A stretch of DNA of 64,000 nucleotides, from the NCBI RefSeq assembly GCF_000829515.1, contig NZ_JXRR01000001.1:124001-188000 (forward strand), in the 5' to 3' direction. Within the stretch, counting starts at the first letter, position 1. The number at the start of each line of letters is the position of its first letter. The notes below the pieces were generated by a model that had not been told where the DNA came from, did no database searches, and saw only the letters and a list, made by a program, of their open reading frames with translations. Shown here piece by piece: positions 35,225 through 43,647 of this stretch. Both the position numbers and the translations under genes were made by a program. Source of the stretch: Jeotgalibacillus campisalis (GTDB taxonomy: Bacteria > Bacillota > Bacilli > Bacillales > Jeotgalibacillaceae).

Positions 35225-36253
35225 TTATAATCGATCTTTTCCTCTGAATACACGTTCTTCTTCAAGTAAACGACGGTCGTCTACTGAGTTTTCCCGGCTT
35301 TTATTTGTTAGCAGCGGGTCTGCTTTATCACGATCTTTATTTCCATTATTATCGTTTGCGTTGACGTCGTGGTTATGCTGATTTCTTTCATCGTCTCCAG
35401 CATCTTCTACGTTCTGTCCGCCCCACAGTCGATTTTCATCATCTTCATATTTTTCTGCATTTCTATTGTCTACTTCAGTGTTGCCGACATTGACAGTGTC
35501 TTCACCTTTGTTTGAATACGTGCCCGATGTTCCTGGTGAACGGTCTTTCCACTCCCCATTGTCAACGGATTCATTTTGTGCTGTGCATCCTTCCTGATCC
35601 GGACGGATATCATTCCTTGGTGTTCCTGAGTCAACAGCATCAGAAGAGGTTTCGTTGTACATAGGATTGCTGCCGTTGTCACTGCCGCTTGTTGTGCCGC
35701 CAAATTTTTCTTTATCTCTGCTTGAAGGCTCATAGTTTTTGCCGTTATCGCTGCCCGGCTCAGTATGAGTAGATTCATTTGTAAAATTCGTTCCCTTTAC
35801 TTTACGGTCTTGTTCAAGCCCAGTAGGCGGAGCGATGTTTTCATCCACGTAGTTGGAATTGTCCGACCCGGTAGACTGAATCCCTTCGCGTTCATCTGAA
35901 TCTGCATAAGCAGTTGATGATGAATCTCCGTAATGTCTATCTGCATAAAGAAGAATAGAGCCGTTATTTACATCATCGTAGTAGCGCTCAGCATCTTCAC
36001 GTTCCATGCCCATTCTGTTGAACGCTTCTCTTACAGGAGAATCTCCTGTAACAAATGCTTTAAATTTGTCCATCCAGTTGCCCTCGGATGATTCGAGATC
36101 CACGTCTGTACGACCTCTTACTAAGGAAAGTTCATCTTTATCTCTTGCCATTACATACATATCTTCTTCAGAATAACCCTGCACTTTCAATTCTTCAATT
36201 TTATCCAATACCTCTTGTTCTGATCTGAATGTTTCAACATAGTTTGCTGACAT
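35225..36253 (-). CDS. YflT-type general stress protein with a long disordered tail
   Basis: A 342-aa protein. The N-terminal 105 residues match the heat-induced stress protein YflT/GSP17M domain (YVETFRSEQEVLDKIEELKVQGYSEEDMYVMARDKDEL...GDSPVREAFNRMGMEREDAERYYDDVNNGSILLY). Residues about 110-342 are low-complexity, rich in Asn, Asp, Ser, Gly and Glu, and surely disordered. YflT itself is about 110 aa, so the tail is an addition of more than 200 aa. ATG follows CTAGGAGGAATTGAA. A SigB-type promoter was sought upstream and not convincingly found. Confidence 0.82.
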   Translation of the reverse strand: MSANYVETFRSEQEVLDKIEELKVQGYSEEDMYVMARDKDELSLVRGRTDVDLESSEGNWMDKFKAFVTGDSPVREAFNRMGMEREDAERYYDDVNNGSILLYADRHYGDSSSTAYADSDEREGIQSTGSDNSNYVDENIAPPTGLEQDRKVKGTNFTNESTHTEPGSDNGKNYEPSSRDKEKFGGTTSGSDNGSNPMYNETSSDAVDSGTPRNDIRPDQEGCTAQNESVDNGEWKDRSPGTSGTYSNKGEDTVNVGNTEVDNRNAEKYEDDENRLWGGQNVEDAGDDERNQHNHDVNANDNNGNKDRDKADPLLTNKSRENSVDDRRLLEEERVFRGKDRL

Positions 36254-36606
36254 TTCAATTCCTCCTAGTCATAGTAAAACTTTGTTGCATTTGTTTTCAG
36301 TTTTTGAGGTGGTTATCCGGTTAGCCTTTTTAGACCGTACAGCGCACCAATGAATAAATATAGTTAATTGTTGTTTTCGTGCTATAGCATACTTATGATT
36401 TACCCGTCTATCTTTTTTTAAAACTGTTTGGAGCAGGCTCTGGAATGAAATCCTTCTAATGGACTATTTTTATTTCTTCCAAATTTGTACATGGCTAAAA
36501 TGTTATAGGTGTATAAGAAGTTTTTCCAGGAATCGACATGAACTCCTGTTATCCATTCTTGCTGTCTGACAAAGAGGGTAACCCGTTTTTTCTTTTTCAT
36601 AAATGG
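36254..36606. other. Intergenic region without a convincing gene
   Basis: AT-rich stretch upstream of the YflT-like gene, which should hold its promoter. A minus-strand frame from 36600 to 36418 (starting MKKKKRVTLFVRQQEW) has no ribosome site and no recognisable homology, so it is not called. Confidence 0.4.
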
Positions 36607-36643
36607 AAAAACCCCCAATGAGGTTAAACTCATTGGGGGTTTC
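36607..36643 (-). terminator. Terminator of the aldo/keto reductase gene
   Basis: Minus-strand AAACCCCCAATGAG pairs perfectly with CTCATTGGGGGTTT, followed on that strand by TTCC; 6 bases after the reductase stop. Confidence 0.85.
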
Positions 36644-36648
36644 ATCCG

Positions 36649-37476
36649 TTATTCTTTATCCATATCGTTTGGGTGAGGACCTTTTCGTTCGTTGCGATCC
36701 AGATTATTGATACTCTTCATTTCATCTTCCGTCAATTCAAAGTCAAACACATCGAAGTTTGATTCAATCCGCGAAGGCGTAACAGACTTCGGAATTACAA
36801 TTGAATTGCTTTGAATATGCCAGCGAATAACTACTTGAGCCGGCTCTTTGCCATACTTTTCAGCAATGTTGCGGATCGTATCGTCTTCTAATACAGCTCC
36901 GCCCTGCATGATTGGGCTCCATGATTCTAAAAAGATTTCATTTTTCGCACAAAATTCTTTTAGCTCATGCTGACCAAGGTACGGGTGGCATTCAACTTGA
37001 TTTACTGCAGGTTTAACCGTGCATTCGTCAAGCAACCGCTGCAAATGGTCAACTTCAAAGTTACAAACACCAATGGCTTTAACTTTTCCGTCTTCATAGA
37101 GCTTTTCCATCGCCTTGTATGTATCTACATACCGGTCTTTTCCAGGCATCGGCCAGTGAATTAGATATAAATCAACGTAATCAAGACCCAGTTTTTCAAG
37201 GCTTTCATCTAAAGCCTTAATCGTCGTATCGTAGCCTTGATCCGCATTCCATACTTTTGTTGTAACGAAAAGATCTTCACGCGCGATACCAGACGCCTTA
37301 ATGCCTTCGCCTACTCCAACTTCGTTTTTGTAAATGGCTGCTGTATCGATTGAACGATACCCTACTTCAATTGCTTTTTGCACAGCATCTGCAGCTTCCT
37401 TGCCATCTTCCACCTGCCAAACACCAAGTCCGATTTGCGGCATTTCAACACCATTGTTAAGCGTAATTGTATTCAC
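36649..37476 (-). CDS. Aldo/keto reductase
   Basis: A 275-aa NADPH-dependent TIM-barrel reductase of the AKR5 type (YvgN/YtbE-like). Signatures: IGLGVWQVEDGKEAADAV, GYRSIDTAAIYKNEVGVGEGI (Asp, Tyr of the tetrad), VTTKVWN (Lys), YLIHWPMPG (His), and the cofactor loop IPKSVTPSRIESNF. Family members reduce methylglyoxal and other aldehydes. GTG 37476 follows GAAAGGAG with 7 bases. Monocistronic. Confidence 0.92.
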   Translation of the reverse strand: MNTITLNNGVEMPQIGLGVWQVEDGKEAADAVQKAIEVGYRSIDTAAIYKNEVGVGEGIKASGIAREDLFVTTKVWNADQGYDTTIKALDESLEKLGLDYVDLYLIHWPMPGKDRYVDTYKAMEKLYEDGKVKAIGVCNFEVDHLQRLLDECTVKPAVNQVECHPYLGQHELKEFCAKNEIFLESWSPIMQGGAVLEDDTIRNIAEKYGKEPAQVVIRWHIQSNSIVIPKSVTPSRIESNFDVFDFELTEDEMKSINNLDRNERKGPHPNDMDKE

Positions 37477-37600
37477 AGTAAAACTCCTTTCGGTAATCGA
37501 AATAGTTACTAGCTTAGTATAGTCGTGTCTTTAAACTAAATCTATTATTATGCACTTACTCATTTCAAATACCCTTTAATAGGAACAAAAAACCTATAGA

Positions 37601-38344
37601 TTAAAGAACAAACTTTTTAATAGCTTTCGCGACTCCGTCTTGTTCATTCGTCTCAGTTATCCAGTCCGCTTCCTGTTTGACCTTCTGCTGAGCATTGCCC
37701 ATCGCCACTCCCACACCTGCTTCTTTGATCATAGCGAGATCGTTTAAGCTGTCACCTACTGTCATAACCTCGTCCATCGTGATATTAAGGAGATCACATA
37801 CTTTTCGGATCGCAGCGGCTTTATTGATGCCCGCAGCATTTACCTCTATATTGGTTTCACTGGAATTTGTGACTTCCAAAAATTCATTCGTTGCAAGCTC
37901 TTCCCGAATACTTTCCCGGACAGCATCATCCTCAATATCAAATCCGAACTTCAGCCACTCATGCTCATCAAGCGTTTGTGGAAACGAAGTCGTTTTATTC
38001 CATACTCCGCCAACCGTTGAGGACCAATAATGCGTTTCATGCTGTTGAGCAAGCCTGTACATCTGATCAATATGCTCGACATCAATCATCGTCCGATCAA
38101 TTAAATTTAAATCCGCATCCCATATTTCGCTTCCATTCACCGTAATTAAGTAGGAGGCAAGCTCAAGCGACTCCACGATTTCCTGGCAATTTATTAAAGG
38201 TCGCCCGGTGCTGACCATAACCTTGACTCCTTTTTGCTGAGCTTCTTTAATCGTTTTACGTGTGTAGTCTGACACCGTGTGGTCATTCTTCAATAACGTG
38301 CCGTCCATATCCAATGCAATTAGTTTTATATTTTTTGACTCCAT
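37601..38344 (-). CDS. Cof-type HAD-IIB family hydrolase
   Basis: A 247-aa HAD phosphatase with motif I IALDMDGTLL (nucleophile Asp), motif II VSTGRP, a C2B cap (about 85-190) and motif III/IV DEVMTVGDSLNDLAMIKEAGVGVAMGNA. Cof-type enzymes dephosphorylate sugar phosphates, FMN or related compounds. ATG 38344 is preferred: GGAAGGAG lies upstream and the longer frame to 38470 has an N-terminus unlike the family. Substrate unknown. Confidence 0.88.
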   Translation of the reverse strand: MESKNIKLIALDMDGTLLKNDHTVSDYTRKTIKEAQQKGVKVMVSTGRPLINCQEIVESLELASYLITVNGSEIWDADLNLIDRTMIDVEHIDQMYRLAQQHETHYWSSTVGGVWNKTTSFPQTLDEHEWLKFGFDIEDDAVRESIREELATNEFLEVTNSSETNIEVNAAGINKAAAIRKVCDLLNITMDEVMTVGDSLNDLAMIKEAGVGVAMGNAQQKVKQEADWITETNEQDGVAKAIKKFVL

Positions 38345-38584
38345 TATTCTGTTTCGTCTCCTTCCGGCTTCTCGATTTCCTGATTGTAGTATAGCGCGTG
38401 TGACCAGTAAAATCGAATGGTCTACATTATTGGTAATGATGGACAATTGAACGCCCCGCAAACATTCCATTACGTATGAGTTGTGTTGCTATTTAAAGAT
38501 AAAGCTTATTCAAAGAAGGAAATTTCACTCTTTTTGTCAAATATCTCTATATAGAACTGGCTGCTATAATCTGGAGGAATTCGT

Positions 38585-39067
38585 ATGCGTTTAAAGAAAA
38601 AAATAAAATATGTGTTGTATGCCCTTGTTACGGGGGTTCTGATTCTCTTATTTAACTTGTTTTTTCAGGTACCTGACCATCAAACGAGATCGGTAAAAAA
38701 ATACTTAGAAACGAACGTTGCGTGGAACAATCAGGGCGGAGTCATTACGGATGGCTATAAAATTTACGGCGGCAAAGACGGAGAGCTGTACGTATGGTAC
38801 ACATTTGAAGAATGGAACCGAGAAAAACAGCAAATTGATTCAGGTGCTTCCCTTCCCCTGGTAATCTTACTTGACGAAGAAAACAAAGCTGCAGGTCACA
38901 AAAGACCAGCGGACGGAGCTTCTTATGAAGAAAGCGTAAAGGATCTATTCCCTTTTTACGTTCGTGCAAGAATGAATCACGATACTGCTCCCGCCTCTAT
39001 TCGGCAAATGATTTCCGCCCAGCAGGAAAAACTGCCTCCTGAGGAGGAGGAAAATACGGAAGAATAA
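38585..39067 (+). CDS. Membrane-anchored hypothetical protein, 160 aa
   Basis: I do not recognise the family. One N-terminal transmembrane segment (about 9-28) after a basic start (MRLKKKIKY) puts the remaining 130 residues outside the membrane. The soluble part has KYLETNVAWNNQGGVITDGYKIYG and a highly acidic end (PPEEEENTEE). ATG follows TGGAGGAATTCGT. A terminator-like hairpin follows. Confidence 0.65.
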   Translation: MRLKKKIKYVLYALVTGVLILLFNLFFQVPDHQTRSVKKYLETNVAWNNQGGVITDGYKIYGGKDGELYVWYTFEEWNREKQQIDSGASLPLVILLDEENKAAGHKRPADGASYEESVKDLFPFYVRARMNHDTAPASIRQMISAQQEKLPPEEEENTEE

Positions 39068-39119
39068 ATAAATTGGTGGATTTTTATACATGTTTGTTCT
39101 CCCATCTTATAGATACTAG

Positions 39120-39161
39120 AGAAAAATGGTTGTGTCTTGTGCATAATCATTTTTCTTTTTT
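39120..39161 (+). terminator. Terminator after the 160-aa membrane-anchored protein
   Basis: AGAAAAATGGTT pairs with AATCATTTTTCT (one mismatch), followed by TTTTTTG. Confidence 0.6.
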
Positions 39162-39189
39162 GTTAAAACGATGGAAATTGAGGCGCATT

Positions 39190-39258
39190 AATGCCGCTCC
39201 CCTCCTGCCACACGAAAACATCTGCTAAATAATGAAATAAACCCTCTCTCTTTACAAG
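39190..39258. repeat. Decayed fragment of a Family C repeat
   Basis: GCTCCCCTCCTGCCACACGAAAACATC...CTAAATAATGAAATAAACCCTCTCTCTTTACAA matches, with many changes, the right half and spacer of Family C (CTCACCTCCCGCCACGCGG, GAAACGGAAATGAACC, CCCTCTTTACAACA). It shows the element is old and erodes in place. Confidence 0.5.
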
Positions 39259-39300
39259 TCTATTAATTAATTAAATTATTAGAATTTTTCAAATAGACTA

Positions 39301-39350
39301 TTGATTTTGTCATCTTCCTGTAATATGCTTTACTTATGAAAACGATTTCA
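39301..39350 (+). promoter_or_regulatory. Promoter with a perfect cre site before the LacI-type regulator
   Basis: TTGATT (39301-39306) and TATGCT (39324-39329) are 17 bases apart. TGAAAACGATTTCA at 39337-39350 matches the CcpA cre consensus TGWAANCGNTNWCA at every position and lies at or just after the start of transcription, where it would repress. It could equally be the operator of the LacI-type protein encoded downstream. Confidence 0.75.
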
Positions 39351-39389
39351 CATCATTTATTGGAGGTGTTCCTATAGGAGGGTGAGTAC

Positions 39390-40376
39390 GTGTACACGAT
39401 TAAAGATGTTGCGTCAAAAGCTGGATTATCACAAGCGACCGTTTCAAGGGTTATCAATAATCATCCCTACGTCAGCGAAGAGAAAAAGCGCGCAGTTCAA
39501 CAGGCCATGGCTGAACTTGGGTATGTGCCTAATTCATCTGCACAAAGACTCCGAAACCTGAAGACAAAGAAAATTGCTGTTCTTGTATCAAGAATTGTCA
39601 ACCCATTTTTCAGCCAATTGGTTGATGCAATGGAAAAAAGAGCAGCCATTTCTGGCTTTCAAGTCATTCTTTGCAATACGAGAATTGATAGAGAAAAAGA
39701 ACTTGAATATTTTCAGCTGCTAAAATCAAAACAAGTAGATGGGATTATCATGGCATCCGTTGAAAATACCTGGGAGGTTATAGAGCCTTTTACCAAGTAT
39801 GGACCCATTATCTATTGTAATGAATATGATCCTGCAGCGAGGGTTACCAGAGTCCGCCTTGATCAAATTGAAGGCGGTTATATCGGTACAAAGCATCTGC
39901 TCGACAAAGGACACCAAAAAATTGCCTACTGTCAGGGGAACGACAGCAGTGTTTCAACCAATCGCCGCATAGGTTTTTTGAAAGCGGTTACAGAAGCTGG
40001 AATTACTCCTGAGCCTGCGTGGATGTTTAAAAACATCTTTACAATTGAGGACGGACGAGAGATTTTCAGAAAGCTTCACGCCTTGTCTTGTACACCTACT
40101 GCTGTTTTTACAGGCAGTGACGAAGTGGCAGCGGGTATTATTAAAGAAGCCCAGCAGCATTCCTGGAGAGTTCCGGAGGATCTGGCGGTTATAGGCTTTG
40201 ACGATCAGCCGATTGCTGCATTGCTGGACCCGCAAATTACAACCATTAATCAATTCACTACAGATATTGGGATTACTGCCATGAACGTCATGTTAGAGAT
40301 AATTCATAACCCGTCAGTTAATAAGCCACAGGACATCCTATTGCCAATACGATTAATAGAAAGACAATCAACATAA
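39390..40376 (+). CDS. LacI family transcriptional regulator
   Basis: A 328-aa repressor: N-terminal helix-turn-helix TIKDVASKAGLSQATVSRVINNHPYVSEEKKRAVQQAMAELGY with hinge, then a periplasmic-binding-protein-like sugar sensor (VLVSRIVNPFFSQLVDAME, GFDDQPIAALLDPQITT). It probably senses the sugar imported by the following transporter or its derivative and controls this operon, including itself. GTG 39390 follows GGAGGGTGAGTAC. The binding protein gene starts 20 bases after. Confidence 0.92.
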   Translation: MYTIKDVASKAGLSQATVSRVINNHPYVSEEKKRAVQQAMAELGYVPNSSAQRLRNLKTKKIAVLVSRIVNPFFSQLVDAMEKRAAISGFQVILCNTRIDREKELEYFQLLKSKQVDGIIMASVENTWEVIEPFTKYGPIIYCNEYDPAARVTRVRLDQIEGGYIGTKHLLDKGHQKIAYCQGNDSSVSTNRRIGFLKAVTEAGITPEPAWMFKNIFTIEDGREIFRKLHALSCTPTAVFTGSDEVAAGIIKEAQQHSWRVPEDLAVIGFDDQPIAALLDPQITTINQFTTDIGITAMNVMLEIIHNPSVNKPQDILLPIRLIERQST

Positions 40377-40395
40377 CCATCAAGGGGGTATTTAC

Positions 40396-41709
40396 ATGAA
40401 ACTTTGGAATAAAAAAATAGCTGGTGTAACCGTTCTGTCTATGAGTTTACTTTTAGCGGCATGCAGCGGGGATGACGATGAAGCAGCAAACGATACACCG
40501 GATAATGGATCTGACGGAGATACGGAATCAGGTGAGCAGGTTGAAATCACATACGCAGCCGGAGTTGACGTAACCGGAGCCACTCCAGCAATAATTGAAG
40601 CATTTGAAGAGGCGAACCCAAATATTAAAATAAACTTCCGTGAAATGCCTGCTGACACAGGCGCTTCACATGACACGTACGTAACCTCCTTCAGCTCACA
40701 GGAAACGGAAATTGATGTGTTTGATGCAGACGTAATTTGGCCGGCAGAATTTGCGCAGGCTCAATATGCTCTTGATCTTGATCGTTTTATTGAGGCAGAC
40801 GGCATTAACATGGACGACTTCTTCCCTGGTACGGTCGCTTCAGGAAACTTTAACGGCCGCCAGTATGCGATGCCAAAATATACAGATGCCGGGCTGCTAT
40901 ATTACCGCACCGACATTGTTGAAACCCCTCCCGAAACATGGGACGAACTATTTGAGATGGCAGGCGAGCTAAACGGTGAAGGCGGCACGGAATTCGGCTA
41001 CCTTATGCAGGCAAATCAATATGAGGGCATGATTACAAATGCCATAGAATTTATTGCTGCTTACGGCGGACAAGTAGTAGATGAAAATAATGAAGTCGTA
41101 GTAGACAGCCCGGAAACAATTGCAGGAATTACGAAAATGGTTGAGTTCGCTAACGCTGACTTTGTACCAAGCAATATCTTAAGCTTCCAGGAAACAGAAA
41201 CGAACAATTCATGGGTTGGCGGAGATGCCGTTTTTGCCCGCAACTGGCCTTATATGCAGGCAACTTCAAACGATGAAGAAGCATCTGAAGTAGCCGGAAA
41301 CGTCGGCTTTGCTGTATTGCCTGCTGGAGATGCCGGTAACGCAGCAACACTCGGCGGCTGGATGAGCATGATCAACCGCTACAGTGAACACCCTAAAGAA
41401 GCATGGGAATTTGTAAAATTCATGTCAGGACCTGAAGGACAAAAAATTAGTGCTGTAGAAGGCGGACGTGCCCCTACTTTAGAAGCACTTTACGAAGACC
41501 CTGAAGTTCAAGACGCAGCAGCCCTATTCTCAAATGAAGAATTCGTAGCTACTCTTCAAAACGCTGTACCGCGTCCTGTATCACCAATCTACCCGCAGAT
41601 CACAGACATCATGCAGGTAGAACTATCCAAAGCCCTGACACAAGACATCACACCTGAAGAAGCAGCAGCCAACATGCAAGAAAAAATAGAAGCTGCAATG
41701 GCAGAATAA
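40396..41709 (+). CDS. ABC transporter sugar-binding lipoprotein
   Basis: A 437-aa family 1 extracellular solute-binding protein. The N-terminal signal ends with the lipobox LAAC (Cys23), so the protein is lipid-anchored outside the membrane; an acidic linker follows (GDDDEAAND). The body has the usual two-lobed pattern (VTGATPAIIEAFEEANPNI, YYRTDIVETPPETWDELFEMAGELN, AEGGRAPTLEALYEDPEV). Similar proteins bind trehalose, maltose or other disaccharides. ATG follows AAGGGGGTATTTAC. Codons near its 3' end are poor in T at third positions, next to the repeat array. Confidence 0.92.
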   Translation: MKLWNKKIAGVTVLSMSLLLAACSGDDDEAANDTPDNGSDGDTESGEQVEITYAAGVDVTGATPAIIEAFEEANPNIKINFREMPADTGASHDTYVTSFSSQETEIDVFDADVIWPAEFAQAQYALDLDRFIEADGINMDDFFPGTVASGNFNGRQYAMPKYTDAGLLYYRTDIVETPPETWDELFEMAGELNGEGGTEFGYLMQANQYEGMITNAIEFIAAYGGQVVDENNEVVVDSPETIAGITKMVEFANADFVPSNILSFQETETNNSWVGGDAVFARNWPYMQATSNDEEASEVAGNVGFAVLPAGDAGNAATLGGWMSMINRYSEHPKEAWEFVKFMSGPEGQKISAVEGGRAPTLEALYEDPEVQDAAALFSNEEFVATLQNAVPRPVSPIYPQITDIMQVELSKALTQDITPEEAAANMQEKIEAAMAE

Positions 41710-42238
41710 AAGCGGAAGCAGGCGTTTAGGGGCGACAAGCATAAGACGCGGTGGCCAAGCAGACGTGCCCTTTGTCTGCTGGGACAGCGTGACTTATGAC
41801 CTCGAGCCCCTGCCTGCTGCAGCTGGATAAAATAAAAGCGGAAGGCGCTCGTTCAGCTCCGACAAGCATAAGGCGCGTTGGCCAAGCAGGCATGCCTTTC
41901 GCCTGCTGGGACAGCGTGACTTATGACCTCGAGGAGCTAGCGCCTGCAGCTGGATAACACTAAAAGCGGAAACGGGCGTTAAGCTCCGACAGACGTAAGA
42001 CGCTCCTCCAAACAGGTGCTCTTTACCTGTATGGAGGAGCGGCTTACGATCCGAGGAGCTGCCCGTTGGAGCTAGATACCAATAAAAGCGGAAGCAGGCG
42101 TTTAGGGGCGACAAGCATAAGACGACCTGCACAAATAGGCGCCCTTTGCCTATTGGGCAGTGCGGCTTATGACCTCGAGCCACTGCCTGCTGCAGCTAGC
42201 TATGAATAAAAGCGGAAGGCGCTCGTTCAGCTCCGACC
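41707..42238 (+). repeat. Family D palindromic repeat array 1 (4 units plus a half unit)
   Basis: Units start TAAAAGCGGAA at 41707, 41833, 41961, 42083 and 42207; the first T-A-A is the stop codon of the binding protein. Subtypes are D1 (GCAGGCG...GCCTGC), D2 (GGCGCTCG...AGCGCC), D3 (CGGGCG...GCCCG), in the order D1-D2-D3-D1-half D2. Each unit is a long imperfect palindrome with a middle stem AAGCATAAG/CTTATG or GACGTAAG/CTTACG and an apical GC hairpin. The last unit stops after CTCCGACC. Confidence 0.92.
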
Positions 42239-42260
42239 AAGAAACACACGACAACTTAAC

Positions 42261-42293
42261 AAAGGGGAGGTGAAACTTGTTCACCTCCCCTTT
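42261..42293 (+). terminator. Perfect 14-bp hairpin between binding protein and permease genes
   Basis: AAAGGGGAGGTGAA (42261-42274) and TTCACCTCCCCTTT (42280-42293) around ACTTG, followed by CTATTAAACG. It looks like a terminator, yet the operon continues 30 bases later. It may reduce permease expression or protect the 3' end of the upstream mRNA. Confidence 0.7.
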
Positions 42294-42321
42294 CTATTAA
42301 ACGAAAAAGCGGGTGATAGAT

Positions 42322-43635
42322 TTGAAATTTCAGTTGAATGAAAAGCAGCTAGGATATGCCATGGTAGCACCTGCCCTTATCCTTGTTATTCTTGTTACTC
42401 TGTGGCCGGTTGCCCAATCGTTTTATAATAGTTTATTTGATTACCGTCTTACCGATCCTTCTCGTTCAGAACGATTTACTCAATCAAATATTGACCTTGA
42501 AAGATACGCAACTGAATACTTTTATATCTCTCGTGATTTAGAGGATTTATCCGCTCAAGCGCCTGATGAAGAAGCTGCTCAAACTGTCAATGACATTCAG
42601 ACAGAGATTGAAGCATTTCACAGCGATCTTTTGGCGATGGATGGTTTAGAGGAGCAATATGCAGAAGTGGATGAATTAATCGCTTCTTTTACAGCTATTT
42701 CAGACAGAGATTTAAAGTATGCAAGAGTCGATAATGACTGGGCTGAAGAATACAAAGACTTTTTAGCCTCCTCAAATGAAGATCTAGTTGCTTTATCAGA
42801 GGATGCTTCTGAAGAAGCATTTTCCAATACTGCCGGAAACGTGGCTGGAACAGTTGATACGATTAACAGTGCGGTGATCGAATCAAACTTCATTGGGTTT
42901 AGCAATTACAGCCGCTATCTTCAAGACTCCCGCATGTGGCAGTCCCTGCTAAACACCTTTATTTTTACCATAGCGTCTGTTTCAGTAGAGCTGGTTCTTG
43001 GTTTAGCCATTGCCTTGCTGATTAACCGAGTATTTATTGGGCGGGGTGTTGTCAGAGCCTCTGTCTTGATTCCATGGGCCATCCCAACCGCCGTAGCGGC
43101 CATGATGTGGGGCTTTTTGTATGATGGACAAACCGGGATTGTTGCTCACTATTTTGAACAATTCGGTTTAATCAATGACGCATCTGTACTTCTTTCTACC
43201 GCAAACGGAGGCATGTTTTCCGTCATTTTTGCAGATGTATGGAAAACGACACCTTACATGGCACTTCTACTGCTTGCCGGCCTTCAAACGATTCCCGGTT
43301 CATTATATGAAGCAGCAGAAGTAGATGGTGCAGGAAAATGGCAGCAGTTTTGGAAAGTAACACTGCCTCTATTAAAATCAGCTATCTTAGTTGCATTGCT
43401 TTTCCGTACACTTGATGCTTTCCGAGTATTTGATCTAATCTATGTTTTAACAGGAGGCGGACCAGCTAACTCTACTGAGTCCATCTCGATCTATGCTTAC
43501 ATCACCCTCTTCTCTCAGCAAAACTTCGGAGCAGGGTCCGTGTTATCAGTTATTGTCTTCTTATGTGTCGCTTTAATTTCAATTCTGTTTATAAAATTCA
43601 TCGGGTCTGATCTATTTGAAGGAAGATCTCGATAA
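42322..43635 (+). CDS. Sugar ABC transporter permease 1, with a large extracytoplasmic insertion
   Basis: A 437-aa MalF/ThuF-type inner membrane subunit; usual length is about 290-310. TM1 is at about 13-35, then residues about 45-185 form an acidic, helix-rich insertion (YISRDLEDLSAQAPDEEAAQTVND...), before the normal GFSNYSRYL segment and the remaining TM segments. The EAA loop EAAEVDGAGKWQQFWKVTLPLL, which contacts the ATPase, is intact. TTG 42322 with GGGTGAT upstream is preferred to GTG 42313. Forms a heterodimer with the next gene product. Confidence 0.88.
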   Translation: MKFQLNEKQLGYAMVAPALILVILVTLWPVAQSFYNSLFDYRLTDPSRSERFTQSNIDLERYATEYFYISRDLEDLSAQAPDEEAAQTVNDIQTEIEAFHSDLLAMDGLEEQYAEVDELIASFTAISDRDLKYARVDNDWAEEYKDFLASSNEDLVALSEDASEEAFSNTAGNVAGTVDTINSAVIESNFIGFSNYSRYLQDSRMWQSLLNTFIFTIASVSVELVLGLAIALLINRVFIGRGVVRASVLIPWAIPTAVAAMMWGFLYDGQTGIVAHYFEQFGLINDASVLLSTANGGMFSVIFADVWKTTPYMALLLLAGLQTIPGSLYEAAEVDGAGKWQQFWKVTLPLLKSAILVALLFRTLDAFRVFDLIYVLTGGGPANSTESISIYAYITLFSQQNFGAGSVLSVIVFLCVALISILFIKFIGSDLFEGRSR

Positions 43636-43647
43636 GGAGGAATCAAG

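Noticed and set aside
36418-36645. 75-codon minus-strand frame downstream of the aldo/keto reductase
   Set aside because: Its start lies inside the reductase terminator hairpin, there is no ribosome site, and the sequence matches no family I recognise.
41707-42238. Possible CRISPR array
   Set aside because: Units are 122-129 bases, palindromic and contiguous, with no unique spacers and no cas genes nearby.
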